Shown piece by piece: positions 30,630 to 42,600 of a DNA stretch of 64,000 nucleotides. The translations under genes and the position numbers were made by a program. Under the pieces are notes generated by a model. That model had not been told where the DNA came from. It ran no database searches and saw nothing but the letters and a program-made list of their open reading frames with translations. Source of the stretch: Dysidea avara (lineage: Eukaryota; Porifera; Demospongiae; Dictyoceratida; Dysideidae); the NCBI RefSeq assembly GCF_963678975.1, contig NC_089278.1:9327479-9391478 (forward strand), written 5' to 3'. Numbering within the stretch: position 1 is the stretch's first letter; every line of letters begins with the position of its first letter.

Positions 30630-30811
30630 ATCATCTCCTTTATTCCTATTATACATGACTACTATTATGTAGGAATTTTTGTAATATATTAAACTTAATT
30701 TTTTCATATTATTATGACGGTGTGTAATATTGTAATATAGAAAAATAATATAGATGCTATTATTGTTTATGTTTACATAATTTGATAGAGTGGGATTTGG
30801 TTCTTTTCTTT
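30630..30811. other. Convergent 3' intergenic gap, MTMR14 / LKR
   Basis: 182 bp, strongly AT-rich, between two stop codons. Nothing beyond likely 3' UTR and polyadenylation sequence is seen. Confidence 0.6.
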
Positions 30812-33800
30812 TTATTCACAACTGCTATTTTCTATGGTTCTCAGCTGCTGCTGTTTCCTTAGGTCTTCAATGTACTGAAACCTTGTAGTCAGATTTCCTT
30901 GATGAGTGATCAATGCCTATTGAAGAACCAACAGCGTTGGAATGACCAACAATGAAGCACTCACATTTTTAATAACATGTGACACATCCTCCTGTGATTC
31001 CATTGGCTTGTTAGGATCAACCTTCAGCTATTAAAGAAGACAATAAAATTCCAAGAATAACAAACAATACAACAGCTTACAAACTCTTTGATGTAGGGCA
31101 GTAACATTGTTCCAAACATGTTGGTAGATTCAAGGGGTAATTGAGCTGGTAGATTGTCTATAGACGACATTAGTACACCAGGTCCTGACATGCTGTAATT
31201 ACACAGTATACAATATACCACTATATACTCTACTACATCATACGTGTTAGGGAGAGATTTTCCAGTGTGGGCATCATATAGTACAAACGGAGAATCAATC
31301 GATGTACAACTTGACATGAATTCAATAGAGCCCTACGGTACAGTAGTAGGCATGTACTGTATATGTACACAATCTTACATTAAGGTCAGCTGAAATATCA
31401 CTGATGGCAAGAAGTCGTTGGGGAAGTTTGGGTGATCCTGTGAATGATGAGGCAAGCTCCCATTCCTTTGATTGTAGTTGTCGGCATTGTTCAGCTGACA
31501 ATATCCTGGGACTACCAGGTGCCCAGTAGATTCCATTGACCAGACAAGTGGTGTAGGGTATTATCTACAACCCACAATCATTAATGATGATCTAACAAAC
31601 CAATACACACCTTCTCATTGAAAGAAGAACGGAATTTCTCAGGATGATCCATAAACTCTTTAAAGACAAACTCGTGACCATCTACATGCTCCAAATGGTC
31701 TTTGGCATCAACAACAGTAGCATAAACTGTTCTAGTATCTACAAACAAACAATAATATGTAATTATAATCTTCACCCATGAGACACAGCGTATTAGAGCA
31801 ACTCACTTCCATTTTCAATAACATCCTTAAGATCCTTAGGAGAAACATACTCGTGTGGCAATTCTTGAAATATTTCTTGAGCTCCCTATTGTTTATTGTG
31901 ATCTGAACAGCCCAGAAATCATATCACTTACCTGTGAGACATTGCCTGCTCCAGTGAAGGTAAATACCATAGGCCCAAGAGTGTCCGGTAGTAAACCATA
32001 TTGAATTTGTCTACCCAAACTGCTGATGGCTGATTTAGCAGCGCTCAAACTCGAATAGTTGTGTGCACAACCAACATGCTAAAAATGGACCAAGTAATAG
32101 AAAATAGTGCTACATTTAACCATCCAATAAAGCTCAACACATCAAATGTGCCATTAAAAAAACTAACAGCATCTAGCTATTAAACATTAAGCTAATATGA
32201 CTAGTATTATGTACAACCTATAATCCTAAATATAAGTCCAAGTGTCTTCAATTAAAACCCCATCATCCAGCTCACCATGAACGGGGTGTGGTAACCAAGT
32301 GACAATAGACGCAGGCCCAGTCCATATAAAATATTTATCATTCCTAATATCATGGGTACGCAAGTATCCCACTAAGTGGGACATAAGCGGGACATGAGTG
32401 CATACCTGCCACTCCAGCCATCCTCCCAAATGCTACCAATCTTGCTCCCTTTTCATCTACCATTGTTTCATAATCCATAAAACACACTTTCTAGAAATGA
32501 AAAATACAAGCAAATTATTATATTGTCCACCAGTATATCATCATACACACAAGTTTGAGCACTGTACTTAGCATAAAACAGCACTTGGTTGCACGGTTGC
32601 TTCAACCTGTTTTTCAACAGTGTGTAAGGAAAGTCGTTTTCTTATTCAAGTACTGCCTTTCATTTGCCAACAAAATAATAGCCTGGACTTCAGTGTGAAC
32701 TCACGTATGTCTTGTACAGTAGGAATTCCAGTGTTTACTGCCATTTATAGGACTCCAGTGGGGTCATGTATGTCTTGTACAGTAGGAATTCGACAGCATT
32801 TATTGCCATTTATAGGTCAACTATTACCAAGAGTTCATAATATATATATATACTGAGGAGAGTATCCTACTCTCATATACCCCTGTAGAAGGGCGTATCG
32901 TGAAGTTATGGCGTAACACTTCTTCTCTGAGTTTGCCAGTTTTTCTTTGTATAATTAATGATGTCATTAGTTGAACATGGTATCGATTGAACGCATGCCA
33001 AACAACGTCGCTAGCAACCAAATTAACTCCAGCTCTAAGCATTTCTCACTGAACTACAATCATTCCTTCATGGGTTAAGACCGCTTCGTAGGCGTTTCTT
33101 GCTAGGCCATTCATAAATACGGCTATCCTGAACGTTGCGAGTGATGGTGTTAACGATTCTTGCACTTTTATGGCTGCTCGTACATCACAAACCGCAACAC
33201 CTTGTCGTTATGTCATAACTTCACAATACATCCTTCTACAGGGGTATATGAGAGTAGGATACCCTCCTCAGTATATATATTATGAATTCTTGCTATTACT
33301 CAACACCATGCCCATGAACAAGTTATTGTCATAAACCATAATATATACACAAAGGTAACTTTACCCGCCAAACAAATGCTATGTATGTACACATTGTGGT
33401 CAATCACTTAGCTCCCTAACTGTAGGAAGGTAGACAATTTTTAATGGAAGATTAATTGCAATCAACAAAGGTAGTAAAAGTACTGAACAATTGCCCCTAA
33501 TGAACGTTCTATTAATATACAAAGCTTACACTTGTAGAACAGCTACCAACCTTTGCCACTAGAGTGTCCAACACTTTCATGTTCTCCGGCTGAGCCTTTA
33601 TTGTGTGTGAAAAGAAGGCGTACCTCTTGTTAGGTAAAATACGTTCAGGTGGAATTATCTTGACGCCAAAAATTGCCTGTGCTTCGCTGAGGTCTTCTTG
33701 TATCACAGCTCCATTTAACCTATATTCCATGGCGGTGTAAGCCCGCCTTGACGATGGCTGTACAAGAACTTTAAATCCTTCTCGAACAAGCTGGCCTACG

Positions 33801-33928
33801 TGACTTGGACTCATCGGAGCTCTTCGTTCCCAAACACTTCCTTCTTCCCGACATATTCCAATCACTGGCTGCATGTTACTTGGTAAAGAAGTTGAAAAAC
33901 ACCTAAAGTTGGATCTGAAACGCCACAT
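30812..33928 (-). CDS. AASS: Lysine-ketoglutarate reductase, stand-alone (N-terminal half of AASS)
   Basis: Forms saccharopine from lysine and 2-oxoglutarate, the first step of mitochondrial lysine catabolism. The start at 33926-33928 opens an Arg/Ser/Phe-rich presequence (MWRFRSNFRCFSTSLP). Then comes IGICREEGSVWERRAPMSP, the AlaDH/PNT N-domain opening, and FFSHTIKAQPENM. Later exons: DYETMVDEKGARLVAFG (near 32415-32465), MINILYGLGLRLLSLGYHTP (near 32278-32337), GCAHNYSSLSAAKSAI and GPMVFTFTGAGNVSQ (31935-32085). Then IIPYTTCLVNGIYWAPGSP (31515-31565) and LLAISDISADLNG, SIEFMSSCTSIDSPF (31275-31410). SSIDNLPAQLPLESTNMFG is at 31110-31170. The last exon reads ITHQGNLTTRFQYIEDLRK and stops at 30812-30814, exactly where bifunctional AASS continues into SDH. 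The LKR domain is complete. The SDH half is the divergent neighbour. Confidence 0.93.
32828..33292. mobile_element. TIR element in the LKR intron
   Basis: Long terminal inverted repeats (roughly 80-90 bp). CAAGAGTTCATAATATATAT begins at 32828, and the inverse ATTATGAATTCTTG ends at 33292. Inside the arms, ACTGAGGAGAGTATCCTACT is closely mirrored. Flanks are CTATTAC at 32821-32827 and 33293-33299, a 7-bp (possibly 8-bp) target duplication. No transposase is seen. A short relative with the same ends lies at 61771-61818. Confidence 0.85.
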
Positions 33929-34128
33929 TTCGCACCTATTTATACTGTTCGAAGCGCTTAACTAAGTTAATGGGCGCTAGAGTATGCTACCTGGCAACAA
34001 AAAATGCGAGTGTGAGGGGCGTATCAAGGGTGCGGTATTTTTACTACGAAACACACGAAGAGTGGTCAGGCGAAGAGTTTATAACTAGGATCTAGGCGCC
34101 AGGACGACAGTTATCTATTCACGTAAAA
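33929..34128. promoter_or_regulatory. Shared divergent promoter, LKR / SDH
   Basis: 200 bp between the start codons of two genes for consecutive enzymes. An in-frame TAG at 34093-34095 blocks N-terminal extension of SDH within this exon. Co-regulation is an inference from the arrangement. Confidence 0.65.
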
Positions 34129-36044
34129 ATGAACAAGATTCTTGTTTTAGGGTCCGGCTACATGGCGAGACCCGTGGTATCATATTTGTCAAAGTGTCGG
34201 GCATTTGACATTACTATCGGTATGTTATTCAAGTTCTAGATGTGATTGTGATTCGTGTGTTTAGCCTCCAACCAACTCAATCAAGCAGAAGAAATAGCTT
34301 CACTTTATTCAGGGACTAAACCAGTTGAAGTTTCAATACACAATGAACCTGACTTGTCCAAGTTGGTCAAGAGTAATGACCTTGTTATCAGGTACAATAT
34401 CCAATGAAATGAATATATTTATGCTAATAATGTTTTTAGCATGTTACCATTTCGAATACACCTACCAGTTGCCAAGTCATGCCTACAACATAAGGTGCAC
34501 ATGTTAACATCGAGTTATGTCAGTCCAGAAATGAAGGAATTGCACCAACCAGCCGTAGATGCTGGGATCATGATGGTCAATGAAGTTGGATTTGATCCAG
34601 GTCTTGATCATATGCTGTCTGTACAGTGCTTCGATGATGTGCATGAGAAAGGAGGAAAGGTACAAAATAGGTTGTTGTTTTTTTTTTGTATAATAAAAAT
34701 GCTTACTATAGATTACATCATACACATCGTGGTGTACTGGTTTACCAGTACCTGAAGCTGCTAATGTCCCATTAAAGTATAAGTTTAGTTGGAGTCCACC
34801 AACTATATTGTTAAATGCTCTCAACCCAGCTATGTGCCTACAAGAAGGAAAGGTATGAATTGTCAGTACTCAACTACCTACTTAGGAATGTATTTATCTA
34901 CTATTGATTTGTATGTTTTGAAAATTGTGTTTAGACTCTTATTGCCAAAGTACTTTCACTTGTATAGTAGGGCAAAACCATAAAAGTGTTCCCCCATGGA
35001 GGTCACCTAAGTTGTGTGACCACATTTCCTCCCACTCCCACAGACCATTAGCATACCTGAAGGAGAATTGATGAATCATTCTCAAGATCTTGATTTGAGC
35101 AGTATAATTCAGGAAGCAGAATTTGAAGGAATTATTAATCGAAATTCAACCAAATATATTGAACTGTACAATATTCCAGAGGTTCATTCTATTTTAAGAG
35201 GAAGCATTCGATATAAGGTATAGTTTTCTTGAAGGTTTAAGGGTTCTAGCATTTGTGTAGGGTTTCAGTGCTACCATGCGTAGTTTGCTGAGAATTGGTC
35301 TAATCACAGCTGAGCAGCATCCAAAACTTCAGCCTGAATCTCCTCCAATCACTTGGGTTAGCTACTTATGATTATATTTAGCTATGTATGGATTATATTA
35401 CTTTATGTAGCAAGAATTATTAGCTGATCTGATGCATACAAAAGTGGATACATTGAAGGATGATATTTTAAAAAGAATTGATAAAGATAGTCGTAGCTTA
35501 AAAGACATTGAAGAGTGAGTCACCGTGAAATACAGGGGTTCATTGTTAATGTTGATTCATGACATAGTATGGGTCTCTTATCTACCGAGAGGGTACCTCT
35601 AATGGGTAGCCCAGCCCACAGCCTCACTGAACACTTAATGAGAATACTATCTTACAAACCTGGAGAGCAGGACATGATCATTATCCACAACATTATTGAT
35701 ATTGAATGGCCTGATAATTTAAAAGTAAGACAAACAAACATTGTCATACACTTACTGTGACCTACCCACAGGAGAGAAGAACTATTACACTAACCGACTA
35801 TGGTGATCCCAAGGGTTTCACAGCTATGGCCAGAGGTGTTGGTTTTCCAGCAGCTATTGCAGCTAAGCTGGTATTAGAAGGTAATCCAGTGTTATATGTG
35901 GCTGTTGTACATCTTTAATTATCCATAGGAAAGATTGAGCGTAAAGGAATTGTGCTACCTTTAACAAAAGATGTCTATGAGCCAATATTGCAAGAGCTAA
36001 AGTCCTACATCAACCCAGCAATTGTAGAATCAACTCCTTTATAA
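34129..36044 (+). CDS. AASS: Saccharopine dehydrogenase, stand-alone (C-terminal half of AASS)
   Basis: Cleaves saccharopine to glutamate and aminoadipate semialdehyde with NAD(P). MNKILVLGSGYMARPVVSYL starts directly with the Rossmann glycine motif (GSGYMA), equal to the KVLVLGSGY junction of fused AASS. Then DLVISMLPFRIHLPVAKSCL (34380-34480), HMLTSSYVSPEMKEL and MVNEVGFDPGLDHMLSVQ (34495-34625). SYTSWCTGLPVPEAANVPLK is at 34710-34780, TKYIELYNIPEVHSILRGS near 35148-35205 and PITWQELLADLMH near 35345-35430. VPLMGSPAHSLTEHLMRILS and ERRTITLTDYGDPKGFTAMA follow (35590-35830). The end is LPLTKDVYEPILQELKSYI, then AIVESTPL, with stop 36042-36044. Domain order matches human AASS throughout and no lesion is seen. 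No mitochondrial presequence is visible. The 3' half is duplicated as a pseudogene at 44835-47648. Confidence 0.93.
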
Positions 36045-36651
36045 CAAAATTATTTTTTCAATGCAATTCTGAAGATCAATTATGCAACTGAATTAAAAAT
36101 TTTATTATATTTATTTATATGCGTACATGTACATGTTCTGCCAGATTACAAAATCATGTGTTGTAATCCAAGATTGTGCTAGCTAAGCTATGGTGGTTAA
36201 GTACAGTGGAACCTCTCTTAACAAACTCCCTGAATTAAGGACACAATAGAAAAAATCTCCATAATAGGGACAAATATTTGGTCCCAACAGATCTGATTAA
36301 TACAATTTTTTACCTCTGCAAGAGGAAAACCTCTATATTACAGCAAAATGGCCAAAAATTCTGGGTCCCACAATGTCTGTAATAGAGAGGTTCCACTATA
36401 TAAATTGCATCAGTATGAATCTTTTTCTCATGGTCATTATCATATACATTAGCTATATTGAACATAATTATATGTACACATAATATAATTGCATTTATTT
36501 TACAATAAAAACACAGTACTCATATAAGGACCAGCCTTTTACAGAAGCAATACAACCTTAGCTGTATACAAATATTTAAGACTATAATGATATAATTATA
36601 AATATGGAATTAGCTAATCATTGGTGGATGAGTTAAAACTCTGCATTATAT
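36045..36651. other. SDH / receptor A convergent gap
   Basis: 607 bp between stop codons. It contains the TA-flanked MITE at 36204-36398 and otherwise AT-rich sequence with nothing recognisable. A diverged copy of the whole gap is present in unit 2, split by a LINE. Confidence 0.8.
36204..36398. mobile_element. Tc1/mariner-pogo-like MITE
   Basis: Starts CAGTGGAACCTCTCTTAA and ends, inverted, TAATAGAGAGGTTCCACTA, with TA on both sides (36202-36203 and 36399-36400). CAGTGGAACCTCT ends with TA duplication are typical of pogo/Tigger-derived MITEs. The orthologous copy in unit 2 (47798-49608) shows it predates the duplication. Confidence 0.85.
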
Positions 36652-39600
36652 TTAGACAGCATCGTTTCCACTGATAGATGGCTTGTGATCACTCTGGAGT
36701 GGTGGTGGTGGTTCATATCTCGTGTTCTCATGAGGATGGTCCAATAAGACATCACCACTAATATTGTCCACACTGATATCATCTTGATTACCAGCTGGCT
36801 TGCTACAGACTCCATATACTGGATTATCTATTGCCTAAAATTACTTTAAAGTGTGATGGTACAAAGCAGAGAAACAATGTATTACCCCTTTGCTTAAGGC
36901 ATCCCTGCCAGCGGATTCGCTTGCTTCAAAGTAAACAGGACTGCCACTTCTTTCAAATTCGGTTGTTGTCTTTGGGCTACCTCTTCTCTTCCAATATCTA
37001 CATAATTATTTGTAAAAATGTCATCCTCTCAACTAGTAATATTGCCAACCTGTAGCCAAAGAATGCAACAAATGCCACAACAACACCTATGAGAATGAAG
37101 CCTAAAATTGCTCCTATTGATGCTCCAGCTTTCTCTCCTATAAACATGTAACATTATATTTTGAAAAATAAAGTAGATGTCATATATATACCTCCACTGA
37201 GGTCACTTTCATCTTCACTTTCTAATCTACCTGTTCCTCCACGATTTCTAGTTTCACATCTAGCTCCAATGTGAGTTGATGGACACCTGTAGAAATATAA
37301 TACCGTACAGTAAAAAACTTTGGCGGTAAAAAAGTGTGATGAAACCCCTTTGTTGAAAAAATTGGCGGAAAAAACTTTGGCGATTGAAATAATATTCGCC
37401 AAAGTTTTTACCGCCAAAATTTTTACTGTACAGTACGTAAGGATATTAAACGACAAGGTGTCAACTCATCAGTTAAGTAGTGTAGTAAGTGTATAGGTAG
37501 CTAGTGTTGTTGTTATAGCAGTACTTTTGTAGCTACCAGTCTAATGACGTGGTAGCAAGGCGCATGCTTCTCTATCTCCTGCGATGCAGAGAGCGACCAT
37601 ATTTACTTTTCCAGTGAACTCCAGTAGCAGAGGTTATCACGTATATCAAAGTATTTGGCCAAATCCATCGCGAGATGATGAACTAGCTGACGTGCAAACG
37701 GGAAGCCAGTCGGAAATTCTATCCCAAGGAGTGCTTACAATGGACAGTGGGACAAATTCCTAGGAAGATCTCCAAAGCCAGCTCAATCTTTATTGCGTGG
37801 TGGTACGAACTGGCCTTCATCTCGAGTTGTAGTCACTCAATGTGCTCATGTGATAATCTAAAATAATTGGTGAAAAAAACTTTGGCAAATTGAATTCTAT
37901 TTGCCAAATTTGTCAAAGTTTTTTACTATACGGTAAGGCCACGCCAATTCGTTTTTATGTTTCTGGTCATCTGAAGTTTAGTTTTAGATGCGGGCGGGCG
38001 GAATTTAGCAACAAAGCAATAATGAAGTGACTGCTCAATTAGAGTATTTTGTGATTTTCTGACTGTTCTATTAGAGTTTATCGATCTGTACTATGCACTA
38101 TGCGCATTTCTTGCAGGTTTTCACTGATAAAAGACATATAATGACACATCACTGAGCAGTTAGATTTAGCATGTTTGTAGCAATTAACCCAATATTTGTT
38201 TCTGAAATCCAGCTTTTTCAAAAATCTGACGAGGGCATATTCGCCATGTATTTCTGAAATTTCACTTTCTGTAAAGAAGGATGCGGGCGGTGGACCAGAA
38301 ACATAATTACCAATTGGAGTGACCTAATAGTACCAGATAAGCACTTACGAGCAAGTTGGGCCTGTGGGACTAGGGTTACATGTTCCTCCAGATGCACAAT
38401 ACCCATCTGGACAGATAGCTGTGTGTTGAAAATATAATCATTGTAATTGCTCATGTCACAGAGAAACAAATAATTATAATACTTACGGACTTCACAGGTG
38501 GGGCCTCCTAAGAATTCAGTACACTGACAAGTTTCAGGAGCTATGCATGTTCCACCATTCTGACATGGATTAGTGCATATAGCTGTGGACAACAAAACCA
38601 AAGATAAAATTGTACTGCATCTGACTACATAAATAAATAGCAAAGCTACTGTTGTTGGCTCCAACTTACGAGTTTCACATCTAGTCCCCGTGTAACCTTC
38701 AGCACACGTACATGTTCCATCAAACGGACCGCAAGTAGCTCCATTAAGGCAGTCACAAGTCTGGCTACAGTCTTGCCCATAAAATCCTTCAGGACATGCT
38801 AAATAACAAGGAAAAATAATGACACAATGAATTAAACAGTTGGACTTACTCATATCACATATTGTTCCTGTGTATCCTATAGTACAGGAGCAGCTCCCAT
38901 CAATATTATTACAGGTTGCACCATTTTGACATTGGCAAGGTTGAGAACAGTTGATACCAAAGCTGTTCACGCATGCTGTAGGTTATAAAGATATAATACA
39001 AGTACAGTATATCAATGGTATACTAACGTTCAGAGCATGTTGTTCCCATGTACCCCACAGAGCAGATGCAGGTACCATCAACGTGATTACAGCTAGCTCC
39101 ATTTTGACACTGACAATCTTGTTGACAGTTTTCACCAAATGTTTCTTCAGGACACACTGTTTTGAAAGAAATAGTTGATCTACCTAGTTTCTGGATCTGC
39201 AAGGGCTTACTGTCAACACAGCTGCTTCCAGTGAACCCAGACAGACATATGCAGGTCCCATCCACAGGATCGCAGAAACCACCATTGCAGCTACATGTCA
39301 TCATACAATGAATACCAAATGTATTAGCTGGGCATGCTATAAAGAAAGATAATAGCTTTCAGTGTTGACTATATACACCTGACAAACCTTCACTGCAAGT
39401 TGTTCCAGAGTATCCTGCAGGACAGCTGCATGTGAACAGCAATCCATCACTTGTACAAGTGCCTCCATTCTGGCATGGATTAATCATGCAGTGATTAACT
39501 ATCGTGCAGTTTGCTCCAATGTAATTGTCTCGACAGTTGCAATTATAAGATCCCAGGCCATCATCTGTGCACAGCCCTCCATTCATACAAGGATTGGGCA

Positions 39601-42600
39601 AACATATTCCTGTGTAAAATAGCATGGATTATTATATTTAACTACGTTCACAAAATATATACCTGCTGGTGGCCTGTGAATTGTGCTCACTGTGACTAAG
39701 CTGTACAATGGTGATTCAAACTCGCTTTCTGTTCTTAAAGATACTGTCAATTGAGTAACAGTGGGTGAAGCACTGTCAACTTCAACTCGCTGGAATAATT
39801 GTTGCGGATTTTTAACAGTCCAGTACAAAAACCCATCGGCATAAGCTATTTGGAATAAAATCTCACTTGTGTGGTTCTCAACTATTGTATCCATGTCTTC
39901 GCCATTATAGTCAGTAGAATAGACAGTGTTGCTAGAATTGTCTACAAAGAAAATTCTCTCCTTAAAAATGTCAATGGTTAGCCCAAATGGTTGGTTAACA
40001 CCAGAAAATATGATTTCAGAGCTCTGAACTTGCAGGTCAGATGACTGGATGCTGGAAGGTCCAACTTCTGACCAAAATACTTTTCTAAACCCATACCAAC
40101 ATTACAACCAGTAATTACATACAAATGTATAACGTACCCTCTAAAGGGGTCTACTGCAATTCCTCGAGGGGATCCAGTGGTACTGAAATATTGAGGAATA
40201 CCTAAAGGATTAAGTGCAGCCCTTCCAATCCGGTTGTTACTGCAGAAAATAACATACAGTAAGTAGCTTTATCATAGGTACAGGAAAGGATACTTACATG
40301 TCATCACTCCAGTACAATGTCTCTGTGATCCAGTCATATGCAAATGCCCATGCTTTAACATTCATCATTAGAAGCTAATAATCAATTAAATGATGGTAAT
40401 ATAATTATATATACTATTACCTCTCTGTCATCAGCTCCAGCAATCTCATTGTCTAACGAAGCCATCCAGAAACTGGAACCATCTCGGTCAGAAAAGTAAA
40501 TTTTCCCAGTATCCAAATTATACTCCATAGCATAAATCATTCCAGTGTTAACGCCTAGTACAGTATTACTGCTGTCCACATTCCTCTCTAGTTCAGTACC
40601 ATCACTCTCTGTCACATACACTCTACCACGTCCTACTTGAGTTGTGCTCAGTAGTAGCTCTGGAACTGTGAGCAACTGAATAATTACCATATATACACAA
40701 AATGTAACCTACTCTCAGCATAATAGCAACGCTTTCTATCACTTCCTAGGATGTACCCATCCACACAGCTACATGTAAAACCAGTAGAATCTTGTGTACA
40801 TATCTGGTCACAGCCACCATTGCTGTTTCCACAACCTAAATAAGGATACATATAGTAACAGGTGGATAAAAATATTATATTAAACACACTGTATTATACC
40901 AGAACAATTTCTTTTATTATCATCTAAGAACAGTCCATCCGGACAAGAACAAATGTAACTTCCCGCAGTGTTGGTACACCCATGAGAGCAGACAGCGTTT
41001 AAGCATTCATCAATATCTGTAAAAGTACATTTTATGATACACATATGTACATGCATCAGGCCCATATGCAGGAATTTCAAAAGAGAGGGAAGCGGCAGGC
41101 AATCCCAGATGTGGGGGTCTGGGGGCTGTGGCCCCAGATGCTGAGAAAGGTTTAATATTCAATGTCCTCAAATTGCTTAAATGCAGAAATGCATGCACTG
41201 ATTAAATAAACTTCTCACACATCATTGTGTTGACACAAATTCCACTCAATACGGGGGCCCTAATGCAAACAAGAGATTAAAATATGGTTGTAGTGCATGT
41301 ACACACCAGCATTTCTAAGACTGCTCAGGGTCATTCATTTCAGCTATAAGCTAAACCTTACATTTCACCACTGTCCAAACATGGATGATAACCACAATAA
41401 GGTTAATATGAAAACTGACAGACTCACACACTTGACTTTAGAATTCGTATCATTGGATGCAACAAGCCAGGCTTACTTGTGTTATAGTTGTTGTTAAAGT
41501 TAACAGTTTATCAGTCACAGTGTCCATCAAGTGTGGTGCTCATCATTGCTATTCCGGGCTCTTATTAGAAAATATTACGATTGGAATTAATCGAAGTAAT
41601 ATTAATAGTAGCTCTCAGCTGGATGGATAACCTTATTAAGATACTGTAAAGTAGAATAATAGAAGCCTTAGCGATAGAGAGAAAACCACTGTCTGTATTC
41701 ATGCATCATTAAAGTGGTTTCTATGCACACAGATTAGTCTCATGCCCAGACCGCTTTTTTTCTTTTTGTGTGGGGGCGGAGAAAAAAAGGGTCTGGTTTT
41801 TTTTTCTCTGCCCCCACACAAAAAGAAAAAACACAGATTATAGTAGAAGATTATGCTAGAACACAGATTATGCTAGAACACAGACACAGATTATGCTAGA
41901 ACACAGATTATAGTTGAAAAGATCGTTTTACAGTAAAAATAAAATTTCCAGCTTAAAATAGGGGGTTCGACTGAACCCCCTTGAACCCCCCCCGGGTACG
42001 GGCCTGTTGCAGTAGCTATGTGATTGATCAGTGTCTAATTAGGGTAAATAGACATATGTAATTAGCAACAGCCAAAAACTCATACAAATTTGGACTTCTA
42101 TATATACATTTTGGGGTAATGGTTACTGTAGACAATTACACAGAAGTCCATAGTGACTACAAATATAGTTAACATTACCTATACACGCCATTCCATCATC
42201 AGCTAGCTCATAGCCAGGATTACAAACACATGATGCAATGTTACTGCTATCCAGCACACAAGAGTGCTCACACTCAGACTGGGAACATGTCGCTGTTAAC
42301 AATCATTGAGTAAAAGTGGACATCAACCAATAGTTAACTCATACCTGGTACAGTGCATGAGGTACCAACCTGCTGATAACCAGTGTAACATCCACAGGAA
42401 AATCCACCCACAAGATTAGTACATATTTGACTACACCCACCATTGCTTGTGGCACACTCGTTTATGTCTACAACAGCACACTAAATTTCATTATACCACA
42501 GAAAATTCATTACCTTCAACTGAGTTAGGTTGTTTTAGTCTATGATACACTTTTATAGTGTTGACATCTTCTCCAGCAGACAGTGTCACATTCACAGTAA

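Noticed and set aside
32824-33042. Minus-strand 72-codon open frame beginning MLRAGVNLVASDV
   Set aside because: It lies in the TIR element inside the LKR intron and has no counterpart in LKR.
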